Assembly (NCBI GenBank): GCA_022315425.1
Contig: JAIUPT010000028.1
Location: 682,001-746,000, forward strand
From: Pseudevernia furfuracea
Taxonomy: Eukaryota > Ascomycota > Lecanoromycetes > Lecanorales > Parmeliaceae
Length of the DNA stretch: 64,000 bases
Direction of reading: 5' to 3'
The translations under genes were made by a program, and so were the position numbers. The notes below the pieces were generated by a model, which saw only the letters and a list, made by a program, of their open reading frames with translations, searched no databases and had not been told where the DNA came from. Every line of letters begins with the position of its first letter. The stretch's first letter is position 1. This document shows positions 1-10,670 of this stretch, piece after piece.

Positions 1-23
1 TCACCGTACAGCCTTCAGCAAAC

Positions 24-473
24 ATGGGACCTAGGGCTGCGGACGATTCGCCTTCTTGGTCTTCTTGGCAGCTCTGGGATGGCCGATATTGGATAAGACT
101 CCTCAATCATACCTGTCGGCCCCTGATTGTACGCTGCTTTCAGCTTTCCGATCTTCAATATCTTCGCTCTATCCTCACCCCTCAACGCTACAAAGAATTT
201 CATAAATTCCTTCTTCTCGCTGCACCTGACAAGGTGCGCTGGACTCTACTTGCACTTGCGGAGCTCGGAGACGATCCCTTGAGTGTAGGTCGCGTTCTCG
301 CATTGCCCACACTTGGGCAAGCCGGCACTTTCGATAATGGGGATAGCAATGGAACGAATAAAGTCGATTGGCAGGTTCGCTACAAATATGTCGAACTCGG
401 GCACCAAAAATCCGATGATGATTTTGGTGAAATCAACAAGAATCCATTTCTCATCAGCTCATGGAAAGGTTGA
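24..473 (+). CDS. Possible hypothetical ORF, strand uncertain
   Basis: An uninterrupted 149-codon ATG frame with no recognisable domain. It is Leu- and Trp-rich and has no signal peptide or repeats. The minus strand over about 251-456 also has an open stretch that looks protein-like: hydrophobic, with a C-terminal CGQCENATYTQ motif and a stop near 250. Its upstream side is closed by a stop unless an intron intervenes. I cannot decide which strand is coding, and both may be remnants. Neither has a convincing promoter or neighbour context. It is listed only because it is one of the longer frames at this end of the window. Confidence 0.2.
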   Translation: MGPRAADDSPSWSSWQLWDGRYWIRLLNHTCRPLIVRCFQLSDLQYLRSILTPQRYKEFHKFLLLAAPDKVRWTLLALAELGDDPLSVGRVLALPTLGQAGTFDNGDSNGTNKVDWQVRYKYVELGHQKSDDDFGEINKNPFLISSWKG

Positions 474-2050
474 ACGACCGCCGATCTTCCTATGCTCACT
501 TTCCAGGCTGCTCAGGTCAAATGACCTTCTGAAAAGTAAGAGCGTATGATGTCGCAAAAGAAAACTGCCGGCCGTCAGTGCACCAATCGGAATTACAATC
601 TAGCCACACAGCTACAACGAAGAACAAGGGACTGCCTCGTCGTCTCAGAGTACTTGCTCGTTTGCGACATAAGGATAACAAGAAGCGCACCAACAGTCCC
701 ATTGCGCACCGAGGATGTCAGTACCAAGGTGGTGTCGCAGAGTAGGTGGCTGAGTCACAGAGAACCTCTATCTTTTTCTCTACGAAACTGCCGTGACCTT
801 TGCCCCGTCCTCATCACATCAGAATATAAATCCTCAAACAGGTTCGCCCGTGCGCCAATTTGATTTTGAGGTGTTGTAGAGGCTGGAAATGAGTCACGAG
901 CCATATCATTATTTCTAATGAGCTCCAAATCAACAGGTTTGGTTTTGAAGTTGCATCGCGGAGTACATTATTGGACTATAAAGGACATCCCTTTTCTTAT
1001 GGAACATCATGCCTCCTTCCAATTGTGCAATAAAAAGTCAGGGGACGATTTCTCATCTATATAAGAGTGACTTCTCTCGCTCGGTCCTGAATTTCCTCTC
1101 CAGATTCCTCCTCAACAGCTCCCAACAGACTACCATCTTGAAGTTCCTCAGCATCGTTAATTACCCGTTCAGCAGATTCATCCCTGACGGAACATCGATC
1201 ACCGTAGGTAATTCCTGAAAGCTTGCCGAGAGAGCAAACGTGATTTGATGTTATGTGCTGATGCTCCATCCCTGCATTCCACGTCATACTTTGGCGAAGT
1301 TATTCTTCTGCCTGCGCTTGTTCTTACCTAAGTCATCCTATGACACTCGAGATCATGGATCATGGCAAAACACTAACCGGAGCACCTAATACGCCGGGCA
1401 CACCCTTAACGCCCGACCCACCCCAAAAGATCCTGTCGCACTCGGAATCCTGGATAACTACAAGACCCCAGCCTGCAAGCGCGTGAGGCGTGAGGAACTG
1501 CGTAATATCTACGCTCTTGGTTGCAGAAATGCAGGCGGCCGTTCGAACATGGATGAAAGATAACGGATTAGATATAGAAGAGCTATTGCTGAGGTTCCAA
1601 AAGCCCGAAGACCCTTTGACAGCAGCAGTTCGAGATAGCTTCAAGACCTCGCCAATTGAAAAACAACGTGCAGGCCATGTGGGAAAAGACAAACCCTATG
1701 TGGGTTTACTCTCCCGTACAAGAAGGTCCTCTTTAATGGCGACCTAGGCCCGGAACCTATCCAGAGGATTGCATCGCGGGTCAGACATTCCATGCGTTAC
1801 AGGTGTTCCTGTCATTCGTCATTGTCCCACTCGATGTTCAACATGTAACGGGCTCAGACCCATCTAGCTGCTTATAGGGGGATCAATCAATAGACCTGTG
1901 TCAGTGGCCACATCTGGCATTGGAAAAGTTCAGCTTCATCATCATCATCCTCTGCTAATCAAACAAGCCCAAAAGAACCGATCTCCCCCCACATCCACTC
2001 TACCATTCCACAGTCCTATGAAGCTAAGACTGTCGCCGAGCCAACTCAAA
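474..2050. other. Unresolved 1.6-kb interval with coding-like scraps
   Basis: No complete gene can be supported. Two stretches read like protein. On the minus strand, 1057-1287 gives an acidic sequence. On the plus strand, 1336-1747 reads from an ATG at 1342 through a Pro/Thr-rich start, then an adjacent frame (around 1430-1510), then the frame at 1520-1747 (a helical, charged segment containing NGLDIEELLLRF). The three plus-strand pieces lie in successive frames and no intron of workable length joins them. This looks more like a broken gene than an active one. No database match is claimed. Confidence 0.3.
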
Positions 2051-2644
2051 TCACCATAAGCCAACCCACCCTCCCACCAACCCTACCCCCACCCCCCATT
2101 CCCACCCCCTACCCTCACCTCCCTTCCGCCCCCTCCCCCTCACACCCCCGCTCCGCTGCCCACTCGCAGCCAAACCCGCCGTCCCCGTCGGACCCACCGA
2201 CCCCGGCAAGGGCTCCGTGGCCGTGCTCCGCGTTACCGTAGCGACCGACGCTGCCAGGCTGGCCGTTTCGACCGTCGTTGAACCCGTGGATGGCGGCGGT
2301 ACGTAAGGGACGGGGACGGTTCCGTAAACGAGGTCCGTGTAGGTGAAGGAGTAGGTGGTGCCGTCGACGATGCCGTACTCTGTGGATGTGTGGACGTAGA
2401 AAGGTACGGGGGGAGGGAGGGAGCGGGGTTCGAGGGGTGTTGGTGTTGGAGGTGGAGGTGAGATGGGCGTTGTTGTTGTTGAGGCTGGGGTGGTCGGGGG
2501 GGATGGGGTGGGGGATGTAGTCGTGGTGGGTTGTTGGGGTGGTTGTGGTTGTTGTTGTTGTTGTATAGAGGGAGTGACAGGGTTGGAATGGACGCGAGGT
2601 ATAGCTATGAATAGCAGATTATGTGAAAGAGACACGAATCGCAT
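2051..2644 (-). CDS. Pro/Thr/Ser-rich secreted or cell-wall-type protein
   Basis: A single-exon reading of 197 aa. Residues 1-20 have the length and hydrophobicity of a weak signal peptide (NLLFIAI core, ending RVHS before NPVT). A low-complexity stretch of Gln, Pro and Thr follows (about residues 28-80). A compact middle part, about residues 80-120, is rich in Tyr, Val and Thr (for example TYSFTYTDLVYGTVPVPYVP), and a Ser/Thr/Ala region comes after it. Such composition is typical of O-glycosylated fungal wall or secreted proteins. The last 35 residues turn abruptly Gly/Arg/Trp-rich and probably lie beyond a missed splice site, so the C-terminus is doubtful. No membrane anchor or GPI signal is visible in this model. 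Function is unknown. Confidence 0.45.
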   Translation of the reverse strand: MRFVSLSHNLLFIAIPRVHSNPVTPSIQQQQQPQPPQQPTTTTSPTPSPPTTPASTTTTPISPPPPTPTPLEPRSLPPPVPFYVHTSTEYGIVDGTTYSFTYTDLVYGTVPVPYVPPPSTGSTTVETASLAASVATVTRSTATEPLPGSVGPTGTAGLAASGQRSGGVRGRGRKGGEGRGWEWGVGVGLVGGWVGLW

Positions 2645-2983
2645 ATCTGGTGTTTAGATGCTGTGGTTCAGTCTGCATACAACGGTCAGGTGGAGGAAAG
2701 GGGAAGATTCGCTTGTGGTTTGATGGATTCACTCTGCTTGAGGTTAGTCGTCTCACGTTACACCAAATGTGTATCCGAGGCATGGGATTGAAGTGGCAAG
2801 AATGTCTCAGGAACAGTGAATTTGAGCTGAAAAAATCGAATCTTTTGATACATCACCATTCAGCTTCCTAATGCCAAGCACCGTCTCTAGGAACACATGT
2901 GAAAGCATCGCTCTTTATAACGTAAAGATGGCAGTTGATAGCCACATTAGAGTCAGAGAACGCCACAAAAATATCTTGCTTCG

Positions 2984-3019
2984 AAAACCGTCTAGTGAAC
3001 AAAAACCATCTAGTGAACA
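2984..3019. repeat. 18-bp tandem duplication across the aclB stop codon
   Basis: Positions 2984-3001 and 3002-3019 are two adjacent 18-nt copies differing at one base (G versus A at the seventh position). The second copy contains the aclB stop codon (3010-3012) and its last codons. The first copy places a matching pseudo-tail, including another in-frame stop, just downstream in the 3'UTR. It is probably a replication-slippage product with no effect on the protein. Confidence 0.85.
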
Positions 3020-4636
3020 AACTCCTTGACGTGGGTCTCCTTCCCAGTCAGTGCCAAGGGCACAATTCCACTGACGTGCATATCTGGCCCGTAAACATGC
3101 ATGTTCAATTTGAGCTCTTCGCCGACGGCCTTGATATTCTTGAGGCCTTCTTGGAAGTTGGGACCTGCGCGGCGGACCCAGATCTGAACTTTGTGCTCGA
3201 TGAGAGTTGGGGCGAACTCTCGGAGGGCACGAATGACCCCCTTGAACGTAGACGCGACCTGGCGATACTCTTAGCACATGGTGTGTTTTCTAGAATTGAC
3301 TGCTTTGAGGTGAAGATTTCTTACATTTGTGAAGTTGGCAATACCACCGCCAATGAACAAAACTTTGCCTTCAGGGCTGATTGGAGCGCGGAGCATGAGG
3401 TCCAAAACAGTGCGAGCATAGTGATATGTTTGGGTCTCTGTTGGAGCACCAGAGTATTCTCCGTAGTTGGCAAGCTCGTCCGAATAGCCGGCAGAAGCAA
3501 TGGCATCAGCGTAGACGACAGAGGCACCACCTCCAGCGACCAAAGTCCAAATGCGACCCTTCGAGTTCAGCACCGTAAGTTTGAGCGAGGCACCAGTCTT
3601 AGCATCTAGCTCAGCAATGTAGGACTCTTCTTTGCTCATTTCACGTCCGAAAGGTGCTGGGAATTCCATTGGCGGGCCTGCATCTATGCTAACTTTGTCG
3701 ACCTTGAGCATTGGTTGACCCAGAGCTACTGGGCCTCGAGCAACAGCCCATTTGACACCACACTCAAATTCAGCAGTTTGATCGAGCTTGGCGGCCAGAT
3801 CGAGGAAGTGGACTTCGGCAGATGTGCCTTCGGCGTTGGGAATGACGACGAGAGGGTTGATTTCGAGGTATGTGAATTGGCAGTCGACGTAGACAGCGTA
3901 CAGTCTGGTGATAAAGTCAATGAGAACGTTGTGTACACCTTTTGGAACTTTCTTCAGCAACGCGGATGCAATCTCATCGTTTGATGGGTACTCTGAGAGA
4001 TCGACTGGAATAAGTAACTTTTCGGCTTTTGCGTCAACATCGCCAACGTCGACACCACCTTCATGTGTGAATAGAATCCAGTCTCCCTGTAAGTTGTATC
4101 AGCCATGTTCTTGAATGTCCTGAACCAATCCCAAGGCTGTTCATTATGCAGGTTGAAGAGTTCAATGTGGATGGAATCGCAAGGGCGCAACTCACGTCTC
4201 GCACTGAGTTGATGTTGATGTAGTATTCGGTGCCCTCAGGATGAGGCACGAAAGGCTCGACAAGGAACTGCCTAAGATAGCCCTTCACCGTCTCAACTTG
4301 CTGCTCCTTTCCTGCGCGAGCGGCGATCCATTCCTTTGCCTCGGACCATGTCTTATTGAGGGCTAGGAGACCACTCTTGCCCCGACGTTTAATTAATTGA
4401 TCGGGTTTAGCAACGAATTTTGCGTCTTTTTGCAGTAGCCATGGGTAAGTGGTTTCCGCTTGGTCTAGGATTCCACGGACGTCGGCATCCTCTGGGAAGT
4501 GGAGAGATGCAAGCCTTGAGGGCGGGTTGTGGGTTGCGGCGGCAGGTAACGGGGAGGGCTTAATGACGGGAGCTCGTGTGAGATGGTAATTGAGAATGGC
4601 TTTACCGTCTGCTTCGAGTATCGACTTGGCGGCCAT
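3010..4636 (-). CDS. aclB: ATP-citrate lyase, ATP-grasp/citrate-binding subunit
   Basis: This is the small subunit of cytosolic ATP-citrate lyase (citrate + CoA + ATP gives acetyl-CoA + oxaloacetate), corresponding to the N-terminal part of animal ACLY and to acl2/aclB of filamentous fungi. The model is three exons on the minus strand: 4636-4196, 4086-3325 and 3258-3010, giving 483 aa (family about 480-490). Both introns are canonical: donor GTGAGT with acceptor ACAG, and donor GTAAGA with acceptor CCAG. Recognisable blocks are the N-terminal ADGKAILNYHL, the ATP-grasp body with YLEINPLVV, the Gly-rich TLVAGGGASVVYADAIA, and GGGIANFTN followed by VASTFKGVIRALRE. The last segment spans the second splice junction exactly. 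A likely 5'UTR intron lies at 4663-4723. The partner subunit gene diverges 964 bp away. Acetyl-CoA for lipid, sterol and polyketide synthesis depends on the pair. Confidence 0.97.
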
Positions 4637-5600
4637 TGTGGGCGGTGGTATATTAAGTGTAACTACGCAGAGTCAGCATTTGCATACCTTATTGTGACTG
4701 AGATATCCGTCGGCTTCACTCACATCTGTTGTCGCTGTTCCAGGTTGGAGCTTTACAGTAATTTGGGTATCGGTATATTCAATAAGGGCAGACTGGTGAA
4801 TTTGGAGGAGCAGAGAGTATGTAAAATGCTCCAATTATGTGTGGCACTTGGGATTGAAGATTTCGCAAGAGATAGCTTGTTGGTGAGGAAGCTTCTTAGT
4901 GGAGCTCGGGCAAAGAGCCAAAAACTCGCCGTTGAGTAGCGGAATCTTTGGGCTAATTGTCGATCAGCAACTCTAAATTCGGTCACCGAAAAGGAGGATA
5001 ATTGGATATAGCAGATGCAATTGATCTCAATTGCTGTTTACTTAGTTGTGATGTTGATGTTCAAGATTGAAAGAACACACCTCTTGCATTTTTCTGCCCC
5101 AAAATGCCGAAGTTGAGGGTGTGGTAAGCTGGAAACGGGGATTACCTAATGCGGGTTAGCATCCCCAGATCGAAGCTCAACCAGAACGACGGGAGCAGGG
5201 GAGGCCGAGGGTACCCAAGGGTTCCCCAACTGCAAGCCCTGTGTACTGTGCCCTGAGGAGCTCACTACATACTGGAAAAACTCTTTGCTCCCAATTACGC
5301 TCTTCTAACTTCGTGCTTTGCTGAAAAGTTATCAACTCCCTTCATCATCAATCCATCAAGACTTCCGACTCATTTGGACCACTTCTTATGAATACCGAGC
5401 GTCAGCAGAATTTTACCCATCCGCTCCAGTGAGCCCTGACACCGCTGTTCTTCCCGGTCCCCGAAGATCCCCATTCAGTAAGCTACCATGCACTCTGCAC
5501 ACCACTATCTCGGGCAATAAAATATGCCGATTCTGAGCTGACACTTGTGTTGTCAGACGCTCTCTCTCTTTGTTCTGTTCATCCATCTTCTTTCACCATC
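4637..5600. promoter_or_regulatory. Shared divergent promoter of aclB and aclA, with two 5'UTR introns
   Basis: The 964 bp between the two start codons contains no convincing ORF. CCAAT pentamers occur on the plus strand at 4831-4835 and 5291-5295, and the reverse form ATTGG at 5001-5005. Two leader introns can be read. For aclB there is a minus-strand GTGAGT...GCTGACTCTGCGTAG intron at 4663-4723. For aclA there is a plus-strand GTAAGC...GCTGAC...TCAG intron at 5478-5556. A pyrimidine-rich leader of about 45 nt precedes the aclA start. Binding by a CCAAT complex is inference only. Confidence 0.6.
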
Positions 5601-7808
5601 ATGCCTGCCCCTACTACCAACGGTACGCCAATGGCGAGCACCTCTGCACCTCAAATGAATGGCACAACCAACGGCGATGGCCCTGTGTCTGCTGGCGCAT
5701 CCGCAAACGACAACATTCGACGCTTCGCTGCTCCCAGCAGGTCGCTGAGCCCGAGAGCGGAGCACATGCTCTTCAATGACAAGACACGATGTTTCGTCTA
5801 GTAAGCTCCGAATGCTCAAAGGTCAAAATCACGACACCTGCTGACTTCTCGTTCAGTGGTCTACAACCTCGCGCTGTACAGGGAATGCTGGATTTCGATT
5901 TCATTTGCAAGCGCAAGACACCGTCTGTTGCTGGTATCATCTACACATTCGGAGGTCAATTTGTCAGCAAGATGTGAGATCCTACGCCTAGCGGGTCGTC
6001 TGTAAAGACTTCGGACGCTGATCATGATAATTGCAGGTACTGGGGAACTAGCGAGACTCTGCTCCCTGTCTACCAAGATGTCGAGCAGGCAATGTTGAAG
6101 CACACCGATGTGGACACTGTGGTTAATTTTGCATCTTCCCGAAGTGTGTACAGCTCCACGATGGAACTGATGAATAATCCTCAAATCAAATCAATCGCCA
6201 TCATTGCTGAAGGTGTTCCTGAGCGACGTGCTCGCGAGATCCTCCATGTCGCAAGAAAGAAGGGCATCACCATAATTGGTCCTGCCACTGTTGGAGGAAT
6301 CAAACCTGGCTCGTACAAGATTGGGAACACAGGCGGAATGATGGATAACATTGTCGCATCGAAACTCTACCGCAAAGGCTCTGTTGGATACGTCTCAAAG
6401 TCTGGAGGCATGTCCAACGAGCTTAATAACATCGTATGCAATACCACGAATGGTGTCTACGAGGGTGTCGCCATTGGAGGCGATCGCTACCCTGGGACCA
6501 CATTCATCGATCACATTCTTCGATACCAAGCCGACCCTGAGTGCAAGCTCATCCTTCTACTCGGAGAGGTGGGTGGTGTCGAAGAGTATCGGGTCATCGA
6601 GGCGGTCAAGAATGGCACCATCACAAAGCCTATCGTGGCATGGGCTATCGGCACCTGCGCGAGCATGTTCAAGACTGAAGTTCAGTTCGGGCACGCTGGC
6701 TCATCTGCCAACTCTCAGCTCGAGACTGCAGTGTCCAAAAACAAGGCGATGAGAGACGCTGGTTTCCATGTGCCGGATACATTCGAAGATATGCCTGACC
6801 TCCTCGAGTCCGTCTACAAGACTCTCGTCAAGAAAGGGACAATCAAGCCACAACCAGAGCCAGTTCCACCAAAGATCCCCATTGACTACTCATGGGCACA
6901 AGAGCTCGGTCTTATCCGTAAACCAGCGGCCTTCATTTCAACAATCTCCGATGATCGTGGCCAGGAGCTGTTGTATGCCGGGATGCCAATATCTGACGTC
7001 TTCAAGGAGGAAATTGGTATTGGTGGTGTGATGTCATTGCTTTGGTTCCGTCGTCGTCTTCCAGAATATGCCAGCCGTTTCCTTGAGATGGTTCTCATGT
7101 TGACCGCCGACCACGGTCCAGCCGTATCAGGAGCTATGAATACAATCATTACCACAAGAGCAGGAAAGGATCTTATCAGCGCTTTGGTCTCCGGTCTTCT
7201 TACCATTGGCTCGAGGTTTGGTGGTGCTTTGGATGGTGCAGCAGAAGAGTTCACCAAAGCTTTCGACAAGGGTCTTAGCCCTCGTGACTTCGTTGACACC
7301 ATGAGGAAAGAGAATAAATTAAGTATGCTGTCCGATGCTACTCCTCTTGGAGTCATAACTAATAAGTACAGTTCCCGGTATTGGCCACAAAGTCAAGTCC
7401 CGCAACAACCCCGATCTCCGTGTCGAGCTAGTCAAAGAGTTTGTCAAGAAGCGTTTCCCCAGCTGCAAGATGCTCGACTACGCCATCGCTGTCGAGACTG
7501 TCACTACCTCCAAGAAGGACAACCTCATTCTCAACGTCGATGGCTGCGTCGCAGTCTGCTTTGTTGATCTGATGCGAAACTGCGGCGCCTTCAGTCCCGA
7601 GGAAGCCGAAGACTACCTAAACATGGGTGTCCTCAACGGATTGTTCGTGCTTGGTAGGAGTATTGGCTTGATTGCGCATTACCTTGATCAAAAGCGTCTG
7701 CGGACCGGTCTGTATAGACATCCTTGGGATGATATCACTTACTTGCTGCCAAACTTGGCTCAAGGCGCTAACCCTGGGAACGAGGGAAGAGTTGAGGTCC
7801 GCTTGTAA
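5601..7808 (+). CDS. aclA: ATP-citrate lyase, catalytic CoA-binding/citryl-CoA lyase subunit
   Basis: This is the large subunit of the heteromeric ATP-citrate lyase, corresponding to the C-terminal half of ACLY (acl1/aclA). The model is four exons, 5601-5800, 5857-5973, 6037-7322 and 7372-7808, giving 679 aa (fungal orthologues about 655-675). All splice phases agree and each junction restores conserved sequence: CFV-YGLQPR, FVSKM-YWG, and NKL-IPGIGH. The phospho-histidine loop FGHAG puts the catalytic His at residue 325. The succinyl-CoA-synthetase-like part carries GPATVGGIKPG and GYVSKSGGMSNE. The citrate-synthase-like lyase part carries TADHGPAVSGA, GSRFGGALDGAA and PGIGHKVKS. A Thr/Ser/Asn-rich N-terminal tail of about 35 aa is probably disordered. 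It is divergent from aclB with a shared promoter, so co-expression is expected. Confidence 0.97.
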
Positions 7809-8228
7809 ATGTTAGATACGCAAAACCGTACGGTTAAAACGGCAGCCAGATGGGCCCTTCAAATTCAACAGCTTGAGAGCGAGATGTGTTATTTTTGTGT
7901 GTCCGATAGACAAGGATCAATCGATCATCTGGCGTTTAGTATACTCTCTAGCGGAACGTCCTTTTGCCATCCAAGGCGTTGCAAGCAGCTACTAGCTGTT
8001 TCGCGACAATGGATTAATGCTGAGCATGGACTTCAACGTTTCCCGTTAAATGAGTTGGTTTCATTCATCAACGGCTCAGAGTGTCAAGTCTTTCTAGCCA
8101 GCGCCGTAGCCCAATGAAACCGGCTGCATGCTTCTGGCCAAGTAGCCTTGATTATAGCTCCCCGCAATGCAAAAGCGTCTGTACCTCGACAGGGCAGTCC
8201 TGGATCCCCCCTGTAGGCCACCCTAGCT
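7809..8228. other. Intergenic, convergent 3' ends
   Basis: This is the space between the aclA stop and the stop of the minus-strand polymerase-delta subunit gene. Nothing but short frames is present. It should hold both 3'UTRs and poly(A) sites, but I did not identify a specific signal. Confidence 0.6.
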
Positions 8229-8989
8229 TTACTCATTCACAGCGAGTCGACTCGTCAACAAGCCTTCCATGAACGCCCGCTCCGCCTTTCCGTTCCCACT
8301 CTTCTCTTCCTTCAAAAGCACAGCCAATACTTCAACCGGCGGCTTGAGTCCCAGATTCTCCGCTCGCTTCCAGCGCCTCATGCGGGGGATTCCTATACAA
8401 GGCTGCGCACCGAAGCGCGATCAGCATCCCCCATTGCCAAACAAACGTGATATATAACCCCCCCCTTGGCTACGATTGAAGGATGGATGGATGGATGGGA
8501 TGGATGGATGGACGGACTCACGCCGTACTGACTGGAGAGGTCAAAGTGCCTCAGGATCTTCTCATCCACACTCAGGCCCCGCTGATGCACCCTCGGCGCG
8601 ATCCTCTCGTCCTCCTTGCCCTTCCAATACCGCCTCACCTGCGCATCCGACACCCGGCCCCCTCTCCCTTCCGCCCCGCCCTTCCCGTCCTCCCCTTTCG
8701 CCGCGCCCTGGCCTCGGATGGCGAGGGCCCTCGGGCTTTCCAACAACTGCTCCTCCGGCCGCCGCCGCGGTGGGTGTTCATCTTCCGGGCCGGGCGACGG
8801 GGTCGAGACGTCCGCGGCGGCTTCTTTTCGGAGCCCGTCCGCGTCGGTGGGGGTGAGGGAGGAGGGGGCTTTCGGCTTGCCGGCCGCGGGCAGGGAGGGT
8901 TTGGTGACTTTGTTGGCGTTGGGGCCGAAGGCCAGGGTTTGCTGGGCGCGGGCGGTGGCAGCGGAGGGTTTGCGGCGTGCGGGGGGCAT
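8229..8989 (-). CDS. DNA polymerase delta small subunit (p12/POLD4/Cdm1 type)
   Basis: This is an accessory subunit of replicative DNA polymerase delta in the nucleus. There are two exons on the minus strand, 8989-8522 and 8402-8229, giving 213 aa. The C-terminal domain is diagnostic: DEKILRHFDLSSQYG joins across the intron to PCIGIPRMRRWKRAENLGL and then KPPVEVLAVLL, matching the POLD4 family. The N-terminus is basic and disordered, with QQTLAFGPNANKVTKP. This resembles the degenerate PCNA-binding peptide and the TLxFxxxVTKP signature of fungal orthologues. The middle is Pro/Ala/Glu-rich and of low complexity. The start at 8989 is chosen because upstream in-frame sequence (to 9286) does not look like the family. 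The intron donor is followed at once by an ATCC microsatellite. Confidence 0.92.
8481..8512. repeat. GGAT/ATCC tetranucleotide microsatellite inside an intron
   Basis: A run of GGAT units with one imperfection (GGGAT) occupies the 5' portion of the only intron of the polymerase-delta small subunit gene, within 10 nt of the splice donor at 8521. Length variation here would change intron size but not the protein. Confidence 0.9.
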
Positions 8990-10303
8990 GTTTGTGTGGT
9001 TGGTGGGTGCGAAGATCCTTTGGGGGCGGTAAGGACGGTTCGTGGGTGGTTGTGTGTGTGTGCGTGTGCGGAGAGAGGTTTCTTCAACACTGACTGGGAT
9101 CGATATGTGATATGTATTGTATGACCTCTTGCAAATGGACGGTTGCTGAAGCGACGCGCGAAGATCTGCACTAATTACAAGTAGCGTCGCGCGACCTGGC
9201 GCCTGATCACCCGTTCGTTCATCCCGGTTTCTTTTTTTACGTTTCTCTTGTGTATGATTTGCAAAAGAGCAAGAGGTCAAAAACATTATTGTGATCTAGT
9301 CCTGTTGAGGAGTGATTTACTGAATTATAAGTACCGTATAGAGGAGCTGATATCTAGGATTTGAAGTTGATTGTTTTGTGAGAGAAGTCAGGGTTAGGGC
9401 TGTCTCATTACATGAGGTGCATGAGAATGTCGGAGTGGAGGCTTAAGAATAACGACTACAACTGCGAAGGGGAAAGCGGGATAAGATAGACCGCAAGATC
9501 CATCCCGCCTCAGCCATCTAGCTCAGTCTCAGTTGAAGATTAACAAGCTAAAGCTAAATACACCAAGGGATATCGATGATCCTGATTGGTGTCGCTGCAA
9601 TAAACGGAGATTCATGCTTATCTCCATGGTTAGTCGGGAGGAATGACGCTGCTAACAGAGCTACTTCCCAGCACCACGATAAGGTGTCAGTCCATGCTTG
9701 GGGGAGAAGCTAACATCTATCACATCTATCATGATATATTATTCCTCAGACGCGAATTGTGTCCTGGGAATTCAGTCAGAATTTGCTCAAGATTGCTCTG
9801 TGCATAACCTATCGCTCAAGAGAAATCCAAGACAGTATTATGTAAGGTAACACTTTCAAGATGTTCAGATATTCCAGCGGGCTTGAGAGGTACCCCTGCT
9901 AATCAATTCGATGACGATCTATATTTTTAAGCTATTTCATAGGGTATTACATAAGGTAGGTACTACGGGGCGGAAGCGACCTTGCCCGTGCGTTAATTGC
10001 TGATCCCCCTGGTGCCGCATGTGCCTTGCTCAATAATGTCCCATGGAAAATCCAGATTAGCTAAACAACAAGCTTTCGAGTTATCAATCATTTGACGCAA
10101 TGTTGCAGAAGTCAACCGTCCCCGCAAAAAGAGGTTGCAGATCACTCTTGCCCCATTTGGGCCAGTTTTAGCGAACATGATACTTACAGTGTTTTCTAAT
10201 GCTCCCCTCTCCACCTCGCGTGTTTACTTATAATTATGAATTAACAATGAGCTCATGAAATTTTGAACATCTTATCACAGTTCTAACCAAACCCCCCCCC
10301 CCA
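8990..10303. other. Intergenic, no supported gene
   Basis: It contains the upstream region of the minus-strand polymerase subunit gene (GT-rich near 8990-9060) and then about 1 kb of AT-richer sequence. A minus-strand frame at 9993-10214 (73 aa) looks mildly protein-like but has no recognisable domain or partner exon. An 11-C tract ends at 10302, next to the following gene. Confidence 0.5.
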
Positions 10304-10670
10304 GCCCTTTCCATCCGGCAAGACGATCCCTCAGCCTGCACCTACCAATGCGTCAACTTCAACTGCAACTGCTACTGCGCCTATTCCGGCACGCAGAACC
10401 AGTATGGTGATTATGTGCCGGGGACTATCGACAGCTGTTCCGGCAGCTCAGGAGGCGGCGGAGGTGGAGGGTAGGAAGTTCTTTCTTCCAAGAGCCCTAG
10501 AGATGATGTTGTGCTGATCATATGGTCAAAGGTATGGCACTCAGCCCACACCTAATCCCTCGGATCCGGGCGATCCGGGCCCGCCGTCGAATAGCCCGGA
10601 CAATGGGACCAATGGGGGAGACGGTGGAGACGGCGGTGATGGAGGCGATGGTGGTGGTGGTGGTGACTAG
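10304..10670 (+). CDS. Small Cys-rich, Gly/Asp-tailed secreted-type protein (5' end missing)
   Basis: Two exons are readable: about 10304-10470 and 10532-10670. The first encodes a Cys-rich segment (CTYQCVNFNCNCYCAYSG, then a further Cys in TIDSC) followed by a Gly run. The second gives a Pro/Asn/Ser stretch and a terminal (GGDGGDGG)n-like tail, then TAG. The donor is the unusual GTAGGA; the acceptor is CAAAG and the phases match. Upstream in frame there is no ATG before a stop at 10256-10258. A signal-peptide exon must therefore be spliced in from further upstream (the C-tract/CAG at 10292-10304 could be an acceptor), or the gene has lost its start. Cysteine spacing and composition suggest an extracellular protein. 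I do not recognise a family. Confidence 0.45.

Noticed and set aside
8483..9124. A 213-aa plus-strand frame
   Set aside because: It is the antisense shadow of the GC-rich first exon of the polymerase-delta small subunit; Arg/Pro/Gly composition and no motif.
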